NCBI GenBank assembly: GCA_033558025.1
Contig: JAUCEF010000006.1
Location: forward strand, 2,914,001-2,978,000
Direction of reading: 5' to 3'
Source: Phytophthora sp. 'mugwort'
Taxonomy: Eukaryota > Oomycota > Peronosporomycetes > Peronosporales > Peronosporaceae
Length of the DNA stretch: 64,000 bases
In this document: positions 43,801 to 53,718 of the stretch, one piece after another
Layout of the letters: the number at the start of each line of letters is the position of its first letter
Position numbering within the stretch: the first letter of the stretch is position 1
Notes under the pieces: generated by a model
What the model saw: only the letters and a program-made list of their open reading frames with translations
What the model was told of the DNA's origin: nothing
Databases searched by the model: none
Position numbers and translations under genes: made by a program

Positions 43801-45288
43801 ATGTGCCAGGGCGTCGTCGACTCAGCTACTCGAGTAATGGACATTGCTCGGAGACTATCAGAGCACGAAATGACTAGAAACTGGCAGCTGGAGCCATCTC
43901 AGCAAGGGATTAATGCCACATCATTCGTACGTCTCACTTTTGAATCCATTGACGAAGCTCGGAAGCGTGCATTACTACTGCTGTGTAAGACATTCGACCC
44001 GATCACGAAGACGTACGCGCGGATGTTTACGTTGGAGGCTGTGTTCGGGGCTGCATTTCGCCATCATCAGGTAACTCGTGATAAATGTGCACTTTTGATC
44101 GTATGGCTGAAGAGTAAAGCTGACACGTTTTTGTTGTAATTTTAGTGGGCACTTAGCCAAACTGCCACAAGACAAGAGATTGACACTGTGCTGAATGAAT
44201 CTCTCGTATGGTTGCAAGATGAATTTCCGTCGCGGTGGTGGATACACACGGAGCGGAAGCTTGAGGCATATCGCACTGCGGTAGAAGCTCATGATGCATC
44301 TCAATCCATTTTGAAGACAGTGAAGCCACCCCCTGACTTCCACATACAGCAAATACCCCCAAGAGAGCCGGAAACTCGGGAACCTGTGCGGCCGTCCGAG
44401 CTGGAGCCTCGTGGAGCTCCTCACGTGTTCCGAAGACCTTCTCAACCCAGAGGGCCAACCAGCAGCAATGCGGCTCCAGTCCCTTTACATGTGGTAGAAT
44501 CTACTCTACCTGAAGACGCTGAACGACATCAAAGTGATCGGATTAAAGCTCACGTCGCCACTCTACCAAACCAGCCAACTCAACCTGACCAGCTTGACCA
44601 GCAGAGTCCATCACGTTCTGCATCTCCTTCCACGCTTGTGGGATGTAATCGTCACCAGATGCTGGTGAATCGACTTGGGTTATCGTGTTACGCCTGCGTG
44701 GAGGATAAACAAGACCAAGAGCAGCAGACTCGTGAGCAACACGTGCGTGATCTACGTGAGGAGAGTGAAAGGGCAATGGAGGCGCTTATTGTGGACCGTC
44801 GCATGCGCCAGCGAGAGAAAGCTAGTGAAACTGCTAGCATTAAGCTAGATATTGACGTTAACCTACAACGGATGCGCTTTGAGCGTGAGCTCGAGCAAAT
44901 CCACGCACACGATACGCTAGAGCAACAGCGACATACGACACGACGCCGCAAACTGACGCGAAAGTTTGAAACAAGTTTCGTCGCGCAATCTGGAGCGCTT
45001 ATGAGGCGCGCAGCCCGTGCAGCTGTCGCAAGCAGCCTCAAGGCAGAAAAGCAAGAGCAGCAACGTCTTGCCGCAGCTGTAAAACTTCGCGAAGCTGAAG
45101 CGCTCGGGCGTCGTCGTGATGCAAAAAGTTTCTGGTTTGTTCGGAATCGTCAGTGGAAACGAGATGGGGATGTCATGCGGCAGCTTCGTTCTGCCGAAGC
45201 CGACAAAGCGGAGCGTAGCCGGATGGCAGGTCGGCGGCAGCGGATGGCTGAAGACAAGGACATTAAGGAATTGCTACAGTTTATGTAA
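40885..45288 (+). CDS. Leucine-rich-repeat and IQ-motif protein, LRRIQ3-like
   Basis: Two exons, 40885-44070 and 44146-45288, with a 75-bp intron (donor gtaact, acceptor ttttag) give about 1442 residues. The in-frame GTG at 40840 precedes ATG 40885, which I take as the start. Residues 1-110 are acidic. Leucine-rich repeats occupy about 135-245 ('VVLNVQQNALRDLEPIVGM', 'LLWLSLANNPLMAL'), closed by a cap 'NKLPFLKALDNFVTTDQEIV' very like that of LRRIQ3. IQ motifs (calmodulin binding) follow near 305-350 ('QKLVRGYLSRR', 'VQKHVRGFLLR') and near 747-785 ('ALLIQSAWRAS', 'IQRWWRF'). The second exon is Arg/Glu-rich coiled coil ('LQRMRFERELEQIHAHDTLE'). LRR-IQ proteins of this type are found with cilia and flagella, which suits an organism with swimming zoospores. 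Without the intron the frame would end at 44139; the splice joins in phase. Confidence 0.75.
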
Positions 45289-45374
45289 ACATCGTTTGAT
45301 GCTTGGCTCGGATGCTACATGTACATGTCCAGTATTGTACAACGATATGTTTACCCGTTCCACTAACTTATCAC

Positions 45375-45482
45375 AGTACTATTACTACTATTCCTTCTTC
45401 TACTCCTACTCCTACTGTACTACCACTATTACTGCTACTACTTCTTCTTGATCCTCCTCGTCCTCATCCTCCTACTACAACG
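45375..45482. repeat. Trinucleotide microsatellite (CTA/CTT/CTC)
   Basis: Imperfect pyrimidine-rich triplet repeats (ctactat, cttcttct, ctcctac) fill the 3' flank of the LRR-IQ gene. AT-rich sequence without a recognisable gene follows to about 45900. Confidence 0.8.
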
Positions 45483-45949
45483 ACTAGTAGAAGCTTAAAC
45501 TATATATAGGTACTACTACTATTACAACTAGTATTTGCATAGTACTGATTATACTATGTGCTAGAGCTAGTACTAGTGTTTAGCATGCCAGTACTATGCA
45601 AATATCTAAAAAGGGAACTACAAATAGGATGGCAAAAAAATGTATTAAATAAACAATCAGGGAAAAGTATCATGCCCATTTCCAATTGATTTGAAACAGA
45701 GGTCCGAATTAATACCTGCAAATTAGTAATTATTGTCTACCAATATTATATTTGTACTATTGGCTCCAATACAATACCATATTGCCCAAACTCGCTGAAA
45801 ATTTATAGTGGGGATTGCAATAATGCTTTAGTAATGAAATCCCCGCAGTGAGCGATTGAACTACAAGGTCGCACGTAAATACACCGAATCATTCCCGGAA
45901 AGTTGCCGTACGTCCAAATTTATACGCGATACGTTATACGCAAATCATC

Positions 45950-46238
45950 CAGTCTATTGCCCAAGAGTATGTTGGAGAGCTTATTAACGAGCAAACACGC
46001 AAGCAGTGTGCACCCGATTGAGTACGTTACGTATTTTTATGGGAACAAGATTCCCCGATTTCGAGTTATTCCCTGTTGCGATCCCAATAGCGTTGCCGAA
46101 GAAGGGACAGTAGAAGGCGTCTACCGCATCGAAATTGTGGCTCTCCGATGCATTCATCCTGACGAAGAAATCACATTCTACTATGGGCCTCTCCTTTGCT
46201 TAAGAAAGTGCGAGTGTTCTATATGCGCACGAGCGTAG
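45950..46238 (+). pseudogene. SET-domain (lysine methyltransferase) fragment
   Basis: In one frame near 45955-46000 the text 'QSIAQEYVGELINEQTRK' fits the start of a SET domain. In another frame, 46065-46238, 'PCCDPNSV' occupies the place of the canonical NHxCxPN motif, followed by 'GVYRIEIVALRCIHPDEEIT' and 'FYYG', the C-terminal SET pseudoknot. 'CLRKCECSICARA' then resembles a post-SET Cys cluster. The substrate and cofactor motif is damaged (the expected His is not Asn-His-Ser/Cys), the frames are shifted, and no upstream domains are found. It is a remnant of a once complete gene, perhaps copied by a transposon. Confidence 0.65.
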
Positions 46239-46438
46239 TCCCTTGTTTGGAGTTCGCTTCACGATGATGGCGGATTCGGTATCGGCGTCGATAGAGAGGT
46301 TTCGAAGTGCTGCTTTCCTTGTTCATTCACGGTTACGGTCCAAGAAAGGTACGATATGTGCTCTCATAAAGAAAACCCGGCCAGACAGTCCTGGGAATTT
46401 GAGATTCTTAGAAATGCTTCTCGGCGTTTGAACGGGAA

Positions 46439-47543
46439 GTGTTTTGGACACCCCCCAAAAACCTCTTCGGACACCCCCTTTAGAAATGCATTTTAGAAAA
46501 ACTAGAAACACGTACTTGTTTAAATTGAGCTCTACCGAGATAAGTTAGGAGATAAGTTAAACATTTAAGAAGAGCGTCGTAATCTACACTTTCAGCGAGC
46601 CTGCTGCAGACACCTCAGACCTGACCATGCCAACGCCGCCGCGAACACAATTGGCACCTCGCTGCCGAAGAGAACATCATGGTCAGACGCTGGAACTGGT
46701 CTTCCTCACGGACTTTGCGGCGTTCAAGCCCACGGCCATCCTCTGCAATATAATGACCATGCTGCTCTTCACCGGCAATTAATTGCTATCCACCTCCAGA
46801 ATTGTTAGATCCCCTTTTCCACTGCTGCAAACAGATCTATGACCGGCCCCAGTGCTTGAACACTTCAGTACTGTTGTCTTGAAAAGGCCTCTTAAATCCG
46901 AACCCATTTCTTCACTAAGCGTTGGTGTTTCGATCCTGCCCGGACGAAGGAGTACATGTATAGCTAACGCCATTGCTGCTCTGTGGTCCATTCCCTTCAG
47001 AGTCGCTCTTCCACCGTACACTAGTATTCAGATTGTTTTAGGAGATTTTCATCATAAATTGTTTAATTCAATACTTCTTCAGTACTAACTCGCAGCGGTC
47101 GTTCGTTCATCAGAGGGGTCTACTCCTAAGGCACGAGCCTTTCGAACGTGCTCCTCCTCTCCCCGAGGCGCCACATATATCGGGTTGTAGTATGATAGGT
47201 AGTCACCAGCACAAATGAACCTCTCGCTAAAGCGCGCGACTGTACGCGCTGCCTTCCTCCCATCGGAGGATTTTGCTTGAGATGGCATTTGAGTCAGATG
47301 AGTTCCGTCCTGCCATTTATGCGAGCGATTCCGGAGGAAGAAGCGATGGGTTACCAGAAGGCGTCTCGAGTTGTGTGAGTGCTGCTGAGTTTGTGCACCA
47401 GACACACACACCAAAGATAGTTAAATCGAGCAAAACAACAGCGCCTATGCCTGGTCTGTGCAGGACAGCTGCTGTATAGAAACGTTTCTAAAGGGGGTGT
47501 CAGAAGAGTTTTTTTTTTTTTTTGGGGGGGGGGTCCGAAACAC
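46439..47543. mobile_element. Unclassified TIR-bounded element, about 1.1 kb
   Basis: 46439-46489 (gtgttttggacaccccc, then cctcttcggacacccccttt, then agaaatg) recurs in inverted orientation at 47483-47543. Each end contains two GGACACCCCC-like blocks, and the right copy is expanded by a T-run (from about 47509) and a G-run (about 47524-47533). The interior has no transposase I recognise; a minus-strand frame at 47414-47085 is open but unidentified. No clear target duplication was seen. I read it as a non-autonomous DNA transposon. Confidence 0.65.
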
Positions 47544-47599
47544 CTCTCTTTGGAACCTCTCACAACCAATATATCGAGCCAACCTTCCGCAGATCAGCC

Positions 47600-47880
47600 C
47601 CACGATCGTGCGCATCATCCCCGCACAGCAGCGCCAAGTCCAGCTCGTGCGCGTCCCCGCAAGCCCCGCGCAGCAGCGCCAACACCAGTCAGGTGCTCAT
47701 CCCCGCACAGCAGCGCCAAGCGCAACTGTTCTGCGTCAAGTCCACCCCGCGCTCGTGCTCGTTCGTCTTCAAGACGAGCCCGTACTCGTGCCTGCGAGGC
47801 CCACACAACGGCGCCACACCGCGTTCCTGTGTACCAGGGGCCCCACCAAGCTGCACCAAGCCCAACAGTCTCCCGTGCGC
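47600..47880. repeat. GC-rich imperfect repeats (cagcagcgccaa)
   Basis: The motif cagcagcgccaa recurs three times between 47630 and 47740, with related C-rich text to 47880. It lies immediately upstream of the Harbinger remnant and may be part of that gene's disordered N-terminus or of its 5' region. Confidence 0.5.
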
Positions 47881-47930
47881 ATAATAGGGTTAGTGGATCG
47901 AGCGAACTGCGCTGGTACGTCGCGAAGAAC

Positions 47931-48193
47931 TAGAACATGGATTCCTAGAAGAGGCTGCGTTTGACCGACTCCGTGGACCGCCCTGTAATCCCTACCACCA
48001 GGTTCGACTTTTCGACCTACACGGATGCCAACTGCGAGTTAGAATTTCGCTTTGCCGTTGCCGGTGATCGGGACTTGTTCTTCTTTAATGCGCATCCCGA
48101 TGTCATTGTGACATCAAGCGGCGATTTTTACGGAGGCGTAGGCGCGTTGTGCGTCGCTGGCCCGCCTCGCATACCCAAAGCCTTACTATGACA
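47931..48193 (+). pseudogene. Harbinger/PIF-type transposase remnant, part 1
   Basis: Reads 'ELEHGFLEEAAFDRL' and then, in another frame, 'RFDFSTYTDANCELEFRF' and 'VIVTSSGDF', the pattern that precedes the DDE domain in Harbinger-like transposases. 'RLAYPKPYYDM', a characteristic motif, begins at the end of this segment and is interrupted by a hAT element at 48194. Confidence 0.65.
48186..48193. repeat. Left 8-bp target-site duplication CTATGACA
   Basis: Exact match to 50241-50248, flanking the hAT element. Confidence 0.95.
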
Positions 48194-50240
48194 CAGGGGT
48201 GGCCAATACATTACGCCCTAGTCAATATCCATGAAATGAATTGGACGGTGAACCCTACATTAATGAATTGTCAAGTCACTGGGTGTAATCATAATGAATT
48301 GGTGAGCACCACCTCATTGAAAATTGAATTGATGGACACGTGTTTTTGATCTTACACTTGTTATTTATATTGAACGCGTCTACAGCCACCAGTTTTGTCT
48401 AACAAGGATCATGCTCGCCGCCTCTCCTATTTATTTTCAAACGACCATCCCTGAACTCTTCATGTACTCCGCAATGCTCTCCAGCAACGCCAGCGTCTGC
48501 CGTTAGTTTTTTAAGGAGCTGTTCCAAGCCCAGCAAGTTGTCTCCGCGCTGCTAGCATTGAGCGCTTCCTAGACACATCGGCCGCCGCTCGAGCTTCTGT
48601 ATCCTCGTAAAGAGCTGTTGAGGCACCGATTCCAGTGCCGACGATGCCCCAGTATTCTGCCCAGGGCACACTAGAGGCTATACAAACGTCATGAACCCCC
48701 TCCGGGCTGGACACCCCGATTACGAGCAAACCATGCAAGCCATGACGGCAGAGTAGCATTTCCTTACGCACGCTCCGAAAGGTACATAACAAGTCGTTTC
48801 TATGCTAATGTGTTCGCTGCATTAACTGGTATATCTAATTGTGTAGGCCAAACCTGTGTTTGGGTGGATAGAATGAATGTCGAGGGCGAGATGCCGCTCA
48901 ACTTCCGCGAGAATACACTCGCTCTGAAATACACCAGCCTCGAGCCTATTGCAAAGACCACATTCAAAAAATACGTGAAGACACTGAATGTTCTTCTAGA
49001 GGGTGAAATCTCTAAAAGAACACCGTCAAAACTCGCTCTCATTTTTGACGGATCGTCTGCTAACTCTGACCATTTCGTGGCAGTTTTGTCTCCTACTGCA
49101 AGGATGGAGTGGTGACAAGGCACCCCTTGGCTTATGCACTCAACCACAAAGACTTCATTCTTCGGACGCTAGAGCTCCTGACAATTGACCCAGGTGGAGC
49201 AGTTTATCTAATTGGAGACAGCTGCTCCACCAACATTGCCACAGCGCGATTGCTAGGGTTGTACTAGACTGCTCCAGCCACCAGCTCAACCTGGCAGCCG
49301 AGCGCGCCTTAAAGAAGTACAAGACGGAGCTGGACCTCATCGCGAAGCAACGCGAAAGCTATCGACCCCAAGGCCGCTGGACACCTCCGCAAGCTGACTC
49401 CGCTGAAGCTGATTCGTCGAAATGCCACTCGAGGGAGCAATGCGTTCGATATGCTGGACCGATTTCTGGCGATTACTGGCCACCATTCATACAGTAATGC
49501 GCCAAACAGAGTACTTGCTGAGCACCGCCCAAGTAAATCGACTCAAGGTTCTGCGCAAAACCGCGCTCTCCATTATCCAGTCTGTCAGCATGGCATTGCA
49601 AAAAGAGCACAGCGTTCGCTGACGTGCGAGCCATCTTCTACGAGGTCATTGCAAAGCTCCCGGACACACCCACCACCTCAGCTCAACAGCAGCGATCGTC
49701 AAGCATCTTCATTTCGAGAGTGCTCTTTCAAACCCAACGTGGACAGGCGGTGAGCTGACTGCTGCCGAGCTGAGAGCTGCCCAAAAGCTCGTCGTTCCGG
49801 ATGAGGTAGCGAAGTGGACGTGAGTACCGAGAGCGAGCTGAGTTTTGCTGATAGAGCTTGAAGCGTCATCGTCTCGCAGCGCAGCAGGAGCACCGTTTAA
49901 TCGACACCAGCTTTCTCGAGCCAATGTCCAACTCGGTAGAGCACTATTTTCGACAGCCCAGCGTCTATTCAGTGACAAGAGGAAGAGTTTGCTGCCACAG
50001 GCGCTGGAGCAGCTACTGTTCTTGCGTGCAACTAGAGATATATGGGGGGGGGTCTAGCGGAAGTAGCTGAAATAGTTGACCAGGTTGACCGATCCTCATA
50101 AATACAATTAATGAAAAAATTGAATTGTTTGCTCCATGGACTATGGCATTATGTACTGAGTACCTCTTTGAAAATTGCCATAATGAAGGTGGTCGGAGAA
50201 GGAAAACTACCCTCAGAAATATGTATTTTTCGCACCCTTG
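48194..50240 (+). mobile_element. hAT element, 2047 bp, inserted in Harbinger gene
   Basis: The left end starts 'caggggtggccaatacat'. The right end, read inverted, starts 'caagggtgcgaaaaatacat', so the repeats are imperfect. CTATGACA flanks both sides exactly. Subterminal regions contain repeated cataatg and aatgaattg motifs. The duplication joins the two halves of the Harbinger remnant in the correct frame. Confidence 0.93.
48810..50057 (+). pseudogene. hAT transposase, degenerate
   Basis: 'SLEPIAKTTFKKYVKTLNVL' and 'SKLALIFDGSSANSDHFVAV' (48940-49085) correspond to the region before the first catalytic aspartate. 'LELLTIDPGGAVYLIGDSCS' and 'TNIATARLLG' (49170-49260) carry the second motif. 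The C-terminal 'DTSFLEPMSNSVEHYF' and 'KSLLPQALEQLLFLRATRDI' (49910-50035) is the dimerisation domain in two frames. A stop after 'LLGLY' and several frame shifts lie between. No BED finger is identifiable. Confidence 0.78.
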
Positions 50241-50375
50241 CTATGACATGATGAAGACGTTTGGGCACGGAAGAGCGTGGCTGTGCAAACTGTTTTTGCA
50301 CATAATTAGACTTTGTCTACGACGAGTTCAATGACAAGATCTTTATGGCCGAGTCCAAAAACAGCCTCATGTAGT
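50241..50375 (+). pseudogene. Harbinger/PIF-type transposase remnant, part 2
   Basis: Starts with the right CTATGACA copy and continues the interrupted motif as 'YDMMKTFG', then 'RAWLCKLFLHIIRL' and, one base shifted, 'DEFNDKIFMAESK'. This agrees with the conserved helical region of Harbinger-like transposases in oomycetes. It decays after 50375. Confidence 0.65.
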
Positions 50376-51029
50376 AAAGCGTAGCAGCAGCCCCCCTCCC
50401 TCACGAAAGATATAACACAGTCGTACGTTTCTCGAATGCGTTTATTTAACAAAACCTAAAAAATTCGCTTAAAGCATGCAGACTTCATCAACTACGACAC
50501 GAACGGCACGGAGTCCAATTCCTTTTTTTTAATAAATGAATCTAAAAAAAATTTCGATTAAAAAAGAGTTTTCGATTTCGCGGATAAGCGGGGGGTTGTT
50601 TTGCCACACTTTAGTGCCAAATAAATGCCCCCCCCCCCTTGTTAATTAACACGCTCCTGTCTCGATAATGTTAAAATGGCTTAACACTGTAGAGAATCAC
50701 TACGTGTGTATTTACCTTTCATTCCTTTTTGCCGTACTCTGGACGATGTGGTCAGTCTGAGGCAAATTAGAATATGAGCACGCCTTCGGACTGTGTCCGG
50801 GGCGGCATCGATTCCTTTGCCTCCTATCTTCATCGCACTATGCACCCAGATCACACCATCTGTGATCTGTTCTGATATCCTCTCGTACTTGATGCCAATT
50901 GTTCTATAACTTTGAAAGTATCCATATGATTCAGTTTCTCTCTTAGGCATTCAGGAAGTTCCTGTTGCCTCTCTGCTCGACACAACCACTAAGTATGGGG
51001 CAATTTCGGATCTCTGACTCCTAGCTTCA
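50376..51029. other. AT-rich spacer
   Basis: Homopolymer runs (T, A, C) and no supported gene. A 90-codon minus-strand frame at 50950-50681 has no recognisable domain. Confidence 0.45.
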
Positions 51030-51200
51030 CTCTTATTTTATGAACTGTTTGGTAGACAGAACTCTCGTGATAATGTCTGCTGTCATCTCTATGGTTGCAC
51101 AATATGCTAATTTTAGGCGACCGATTTTAACGAGGTCCCTCGTGAATAGAAAACGATTTTCAATGTGCTTGTTTGCTTTATGATTCCCGGGATTCCTTCA
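51030..51200 (-). pseudogene. Copia RNase H C-terminal fragment
   Basis: Minus-strand text reads 'NHKANKHIENRFLFTRDLV' and 'LAYCATIEMTADIITRVL', ending 'KQFIK' and a stop near 51040. This is the terminal RNase H signature of Ty1/Copia Pol ('SKHIDIRYHFVRD...TTEMVADVLTK' in the family). Only this tail is recognisable. It belongs to a different lineage from the copy at 20.4-23.0 kb, which ends in KVKLERFREEL. Confidence 0.7.
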
Positions 51201-51776
51201 CAAGGCGGATGGCTGGCACCATGCTTGCACTGGTACCCATGGGAGCTGTGCGTGCAGCCGGAGGAGTGCGTGACGTCGGCGGAGTAGCGCGTGTAGGCAG
51301 CGAAAGAGTCCGCGGTGGCGACGGCGAAGAAGCCTGGGGTTCAATCCTGTGGAGTAGGGCATGTAGTCAGCGGTGTCGAAGACTGCTTTAACCTCGTTTA
51401 GAACCTGATCCGGTCCGCACCGGCGGAGGAACTGCTGCGAATGTTGTTGTTGAGGATGGCTTGTGTCTCCTTATTTACTGCTCCCGATCGCCCCTAGAAA
51501 CAAGACACGGTGTAAGCTGCGGGTTGCTCTATTTTCTCAGGGGGACCGAATACGGCATTTCTATCTAGTAAGTGCAAGAAAGCTCAGTAGATTATCCGAT
51601 GAGGTTCCTTTGACGCTTCAGTATATAATGACACTGGTTCACCGCACCACAATAAATTACTCCATTTTGGAAAGCATGCAGTTTGTCAACAGCACTGCTT
51701 AGCGCATGCACCCTAGTGCAAACTGTCAATCGTACTTGCATCCCAGCAGGAGCAGTTCTCACGCAGAAAGAGAATT

Positions 51777-51817
51777 GTCTCCAGCGTCAGCGGTCTTCTG
51801 CCGCTGACGCTGGAGAC
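51777..51817. repeat. Perfect 17-bp inverted repeat with 7-base loop
   Basis: Arms 51777-51793 and 51801-51817 (outer end gtctccagcgtc) are exact inverted copies around tcttctg. It lies at the degenerate C-terminus of the hAT transposase on the minus strand. Confidence 0.95.
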
Positions 51818-53280
51818 AGCCGATGCTTAAACGCCACGCGAGCTACGCTGAAGAAGCGTTCAGCGATATTTGGAGTCGGAGGAGTGCTCTTCATCTGCAC
51901 GTAGTTGACTCTCTTGAGCAAGTTGTCGGCCCTTCCGCAGACGCTCGACAAGTTACCCGGGCTCCTCTTCATCTGTACAGCGGACTCCAGTCCGCTTCTG
52001 CAACAGCGACAGGTTGCAGAGCGGCTTTTCAGTAATCTCACTTACCAATGAAGCGCGCATATGGGGGCTTGACAGCAATTAGCTCGCGAAACCACTCGCA
52101 AAAGCCGCGCAAATCGACATCAATCTTGCTATGCTTTAGAAACCGACTCGATATCGCACAGCCGTTATTTTCTTAGAAAAGAACGCTCAGCCGCTTGATG
52201 GCCGCTCTGAGGGCAGCACCTGTGCAATGCTGTCATCTTCTGTGTCGAGGAACTTGAAATAGTGCTTCATCATTGCAAAAGTTACTCTCCATCGTGTAAC
52301 CTGGCGAATTACGGGCCGAAGATCGGTCTTCAACCTTCATAAAACAATTACAGTAGAAACAGAATGTTAGGTTAGTCAAATATTGGTAGACGCTACCACA
52401 TCACTAATACAAAGTTTTGCTTACCGTAGTTTCGCCGACTCAGTAAGCGTTCGCAGCTTGACCATCTGCGCAAGGGCGGCAGCCAAATCGTCTTGATGCA
52501 GCGCCATGTCATCTTGAACAGCAAGGTTCGATCGATGGCACGCGTATCCCACTAGAGGGGCCCCCAATAGTGTCGCCAGCCGGCGGTTGCGGAGCAGTTA
52601 TTCCCGACACTGCTTCAACTGCACCCCGTAGTCGTGCGGCAGCATGGTCGCGAGGAATTCGGCGGCCATATGCTGTCAGGTCCTCGTCCGTGGCGCCAAG
52701 CAGCGGGGCCATGCTAAGCGGTATCAGTTTTCGGCAACCGTTTACCTCATAGCAGGCGAACACAGCGGAGTAGTGCTCGGAAGCATGCGTCCAACCATCG
52801 AGCATGAGGCCAAAGCGTACGGGTAGCTCCGCCGCGATTGAACGCACGATGGCGACCATCACCCCGTCTATGCCCGCCCGCAACGTTTCCTGCGAGATGG
52901 GGTCGAGATTCGAGAGTAGCTGCATAACATCCAAACAAACATGAATATCAGAATTTGAGAGTAGTAGCTTAGTAAAACCAAATAAACGTACCGTACAGCT
53001 TCACGGCTCTCGCAAAAGGAGAGTGGAAGGTTGCCCATGACGAGCCAGACCATCCAACCGTACAGATTCTGAGCTAAATGTATGACGAAGTCCAAGAGAG
53101 GTCCAATCTCCGCTGTCGTTGCGTCAATCATGACCACCCGATTGTCTTGGTGCTCTCGTAGCACATGCTGCACAAGGTTGAAGTACCCATTTCGATGGGT
53201 CTACTTCCGCACCGTGCCGCAACGACAACGAAAATATTCAAGAATCACCTCGTCGTTTTCGTCGCGGCTCGGGCGGAAGT
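51790..53280 (-). pseudogene. Fourth hAT transposase, minus strand, degenerate
   Basis: A BED-finger remnant is read near 53245-53165 ('YFRCRCGTVRK', then 'GYFNLVQHVLREHQDN' after an in-frame TAG). 'IHLAQNLYGWMVWLVMGNLP' follows, and after an intron 'NLDPISQETLRAGIDGVMVA' and 'VRFGLMLDGWTHASEHYSAV' (52934-52740). Further on are 'GCRKLIPLSMAPLLGATDED' and a late 'PPTPNIAERFFSVARVAFKH' (51900-51840) from the dimerisation domain. The second catalytic block is lost between 52500 and 52100. No terminal inverted repeat or target duplication was found, so its ends are eroded. Confidence 0.78.
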
Positions 53281-53718
53281 AGAAACCCGAATCTTGATCG
53301 TTGGAGTACGCAGGGCGTGGGTGGGTGGAGGGGGGGGGGTGACGCGGACTATCGTGTTGGAGTTGCTGGACTTCTTAAGAGGCGAGCGTAGGAAAAATGA
53401 GAACTGTGGTTTGCGCACAAGTTGGATGTTCAGCTCCACACCAATTTGAGCGCTCAGAAATGGTTGGTGTCAGTAGATGTCTGGTCCTCGTAAAAATAAC
53501 TTTTGGAAAGTTTAAGCTACAAAATCTATGATCACGTTGACCATCGACGTCTGCTGAAACGTACAATTTATTATTTTCTCAAATAATGTTATTGACAATG
53601 TTATCCTGATATTATTTTGGATACTTGGGTTCATGATACAACCGAGCCGAGTTTTTCTTACGTTGGTATGTTTAAGTCCCGGACCCGTCAAGATGCTTGC
53701 CAATGAGTTACCTACGGC
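53281..53718. other. Spacer, nothing seen
   Basis: Contains a G-run near 53329-53340 and AT-rich sequence. No supported gene or structure. Confidence 0.5.

Noticed and set aside
51330..51360. tRNA T-arm-like phrase ggttcaatcc
   Set aside because: No acceptor, D or anticodon stems can be folded around it; it lies in degenerate Copia-like sequence.
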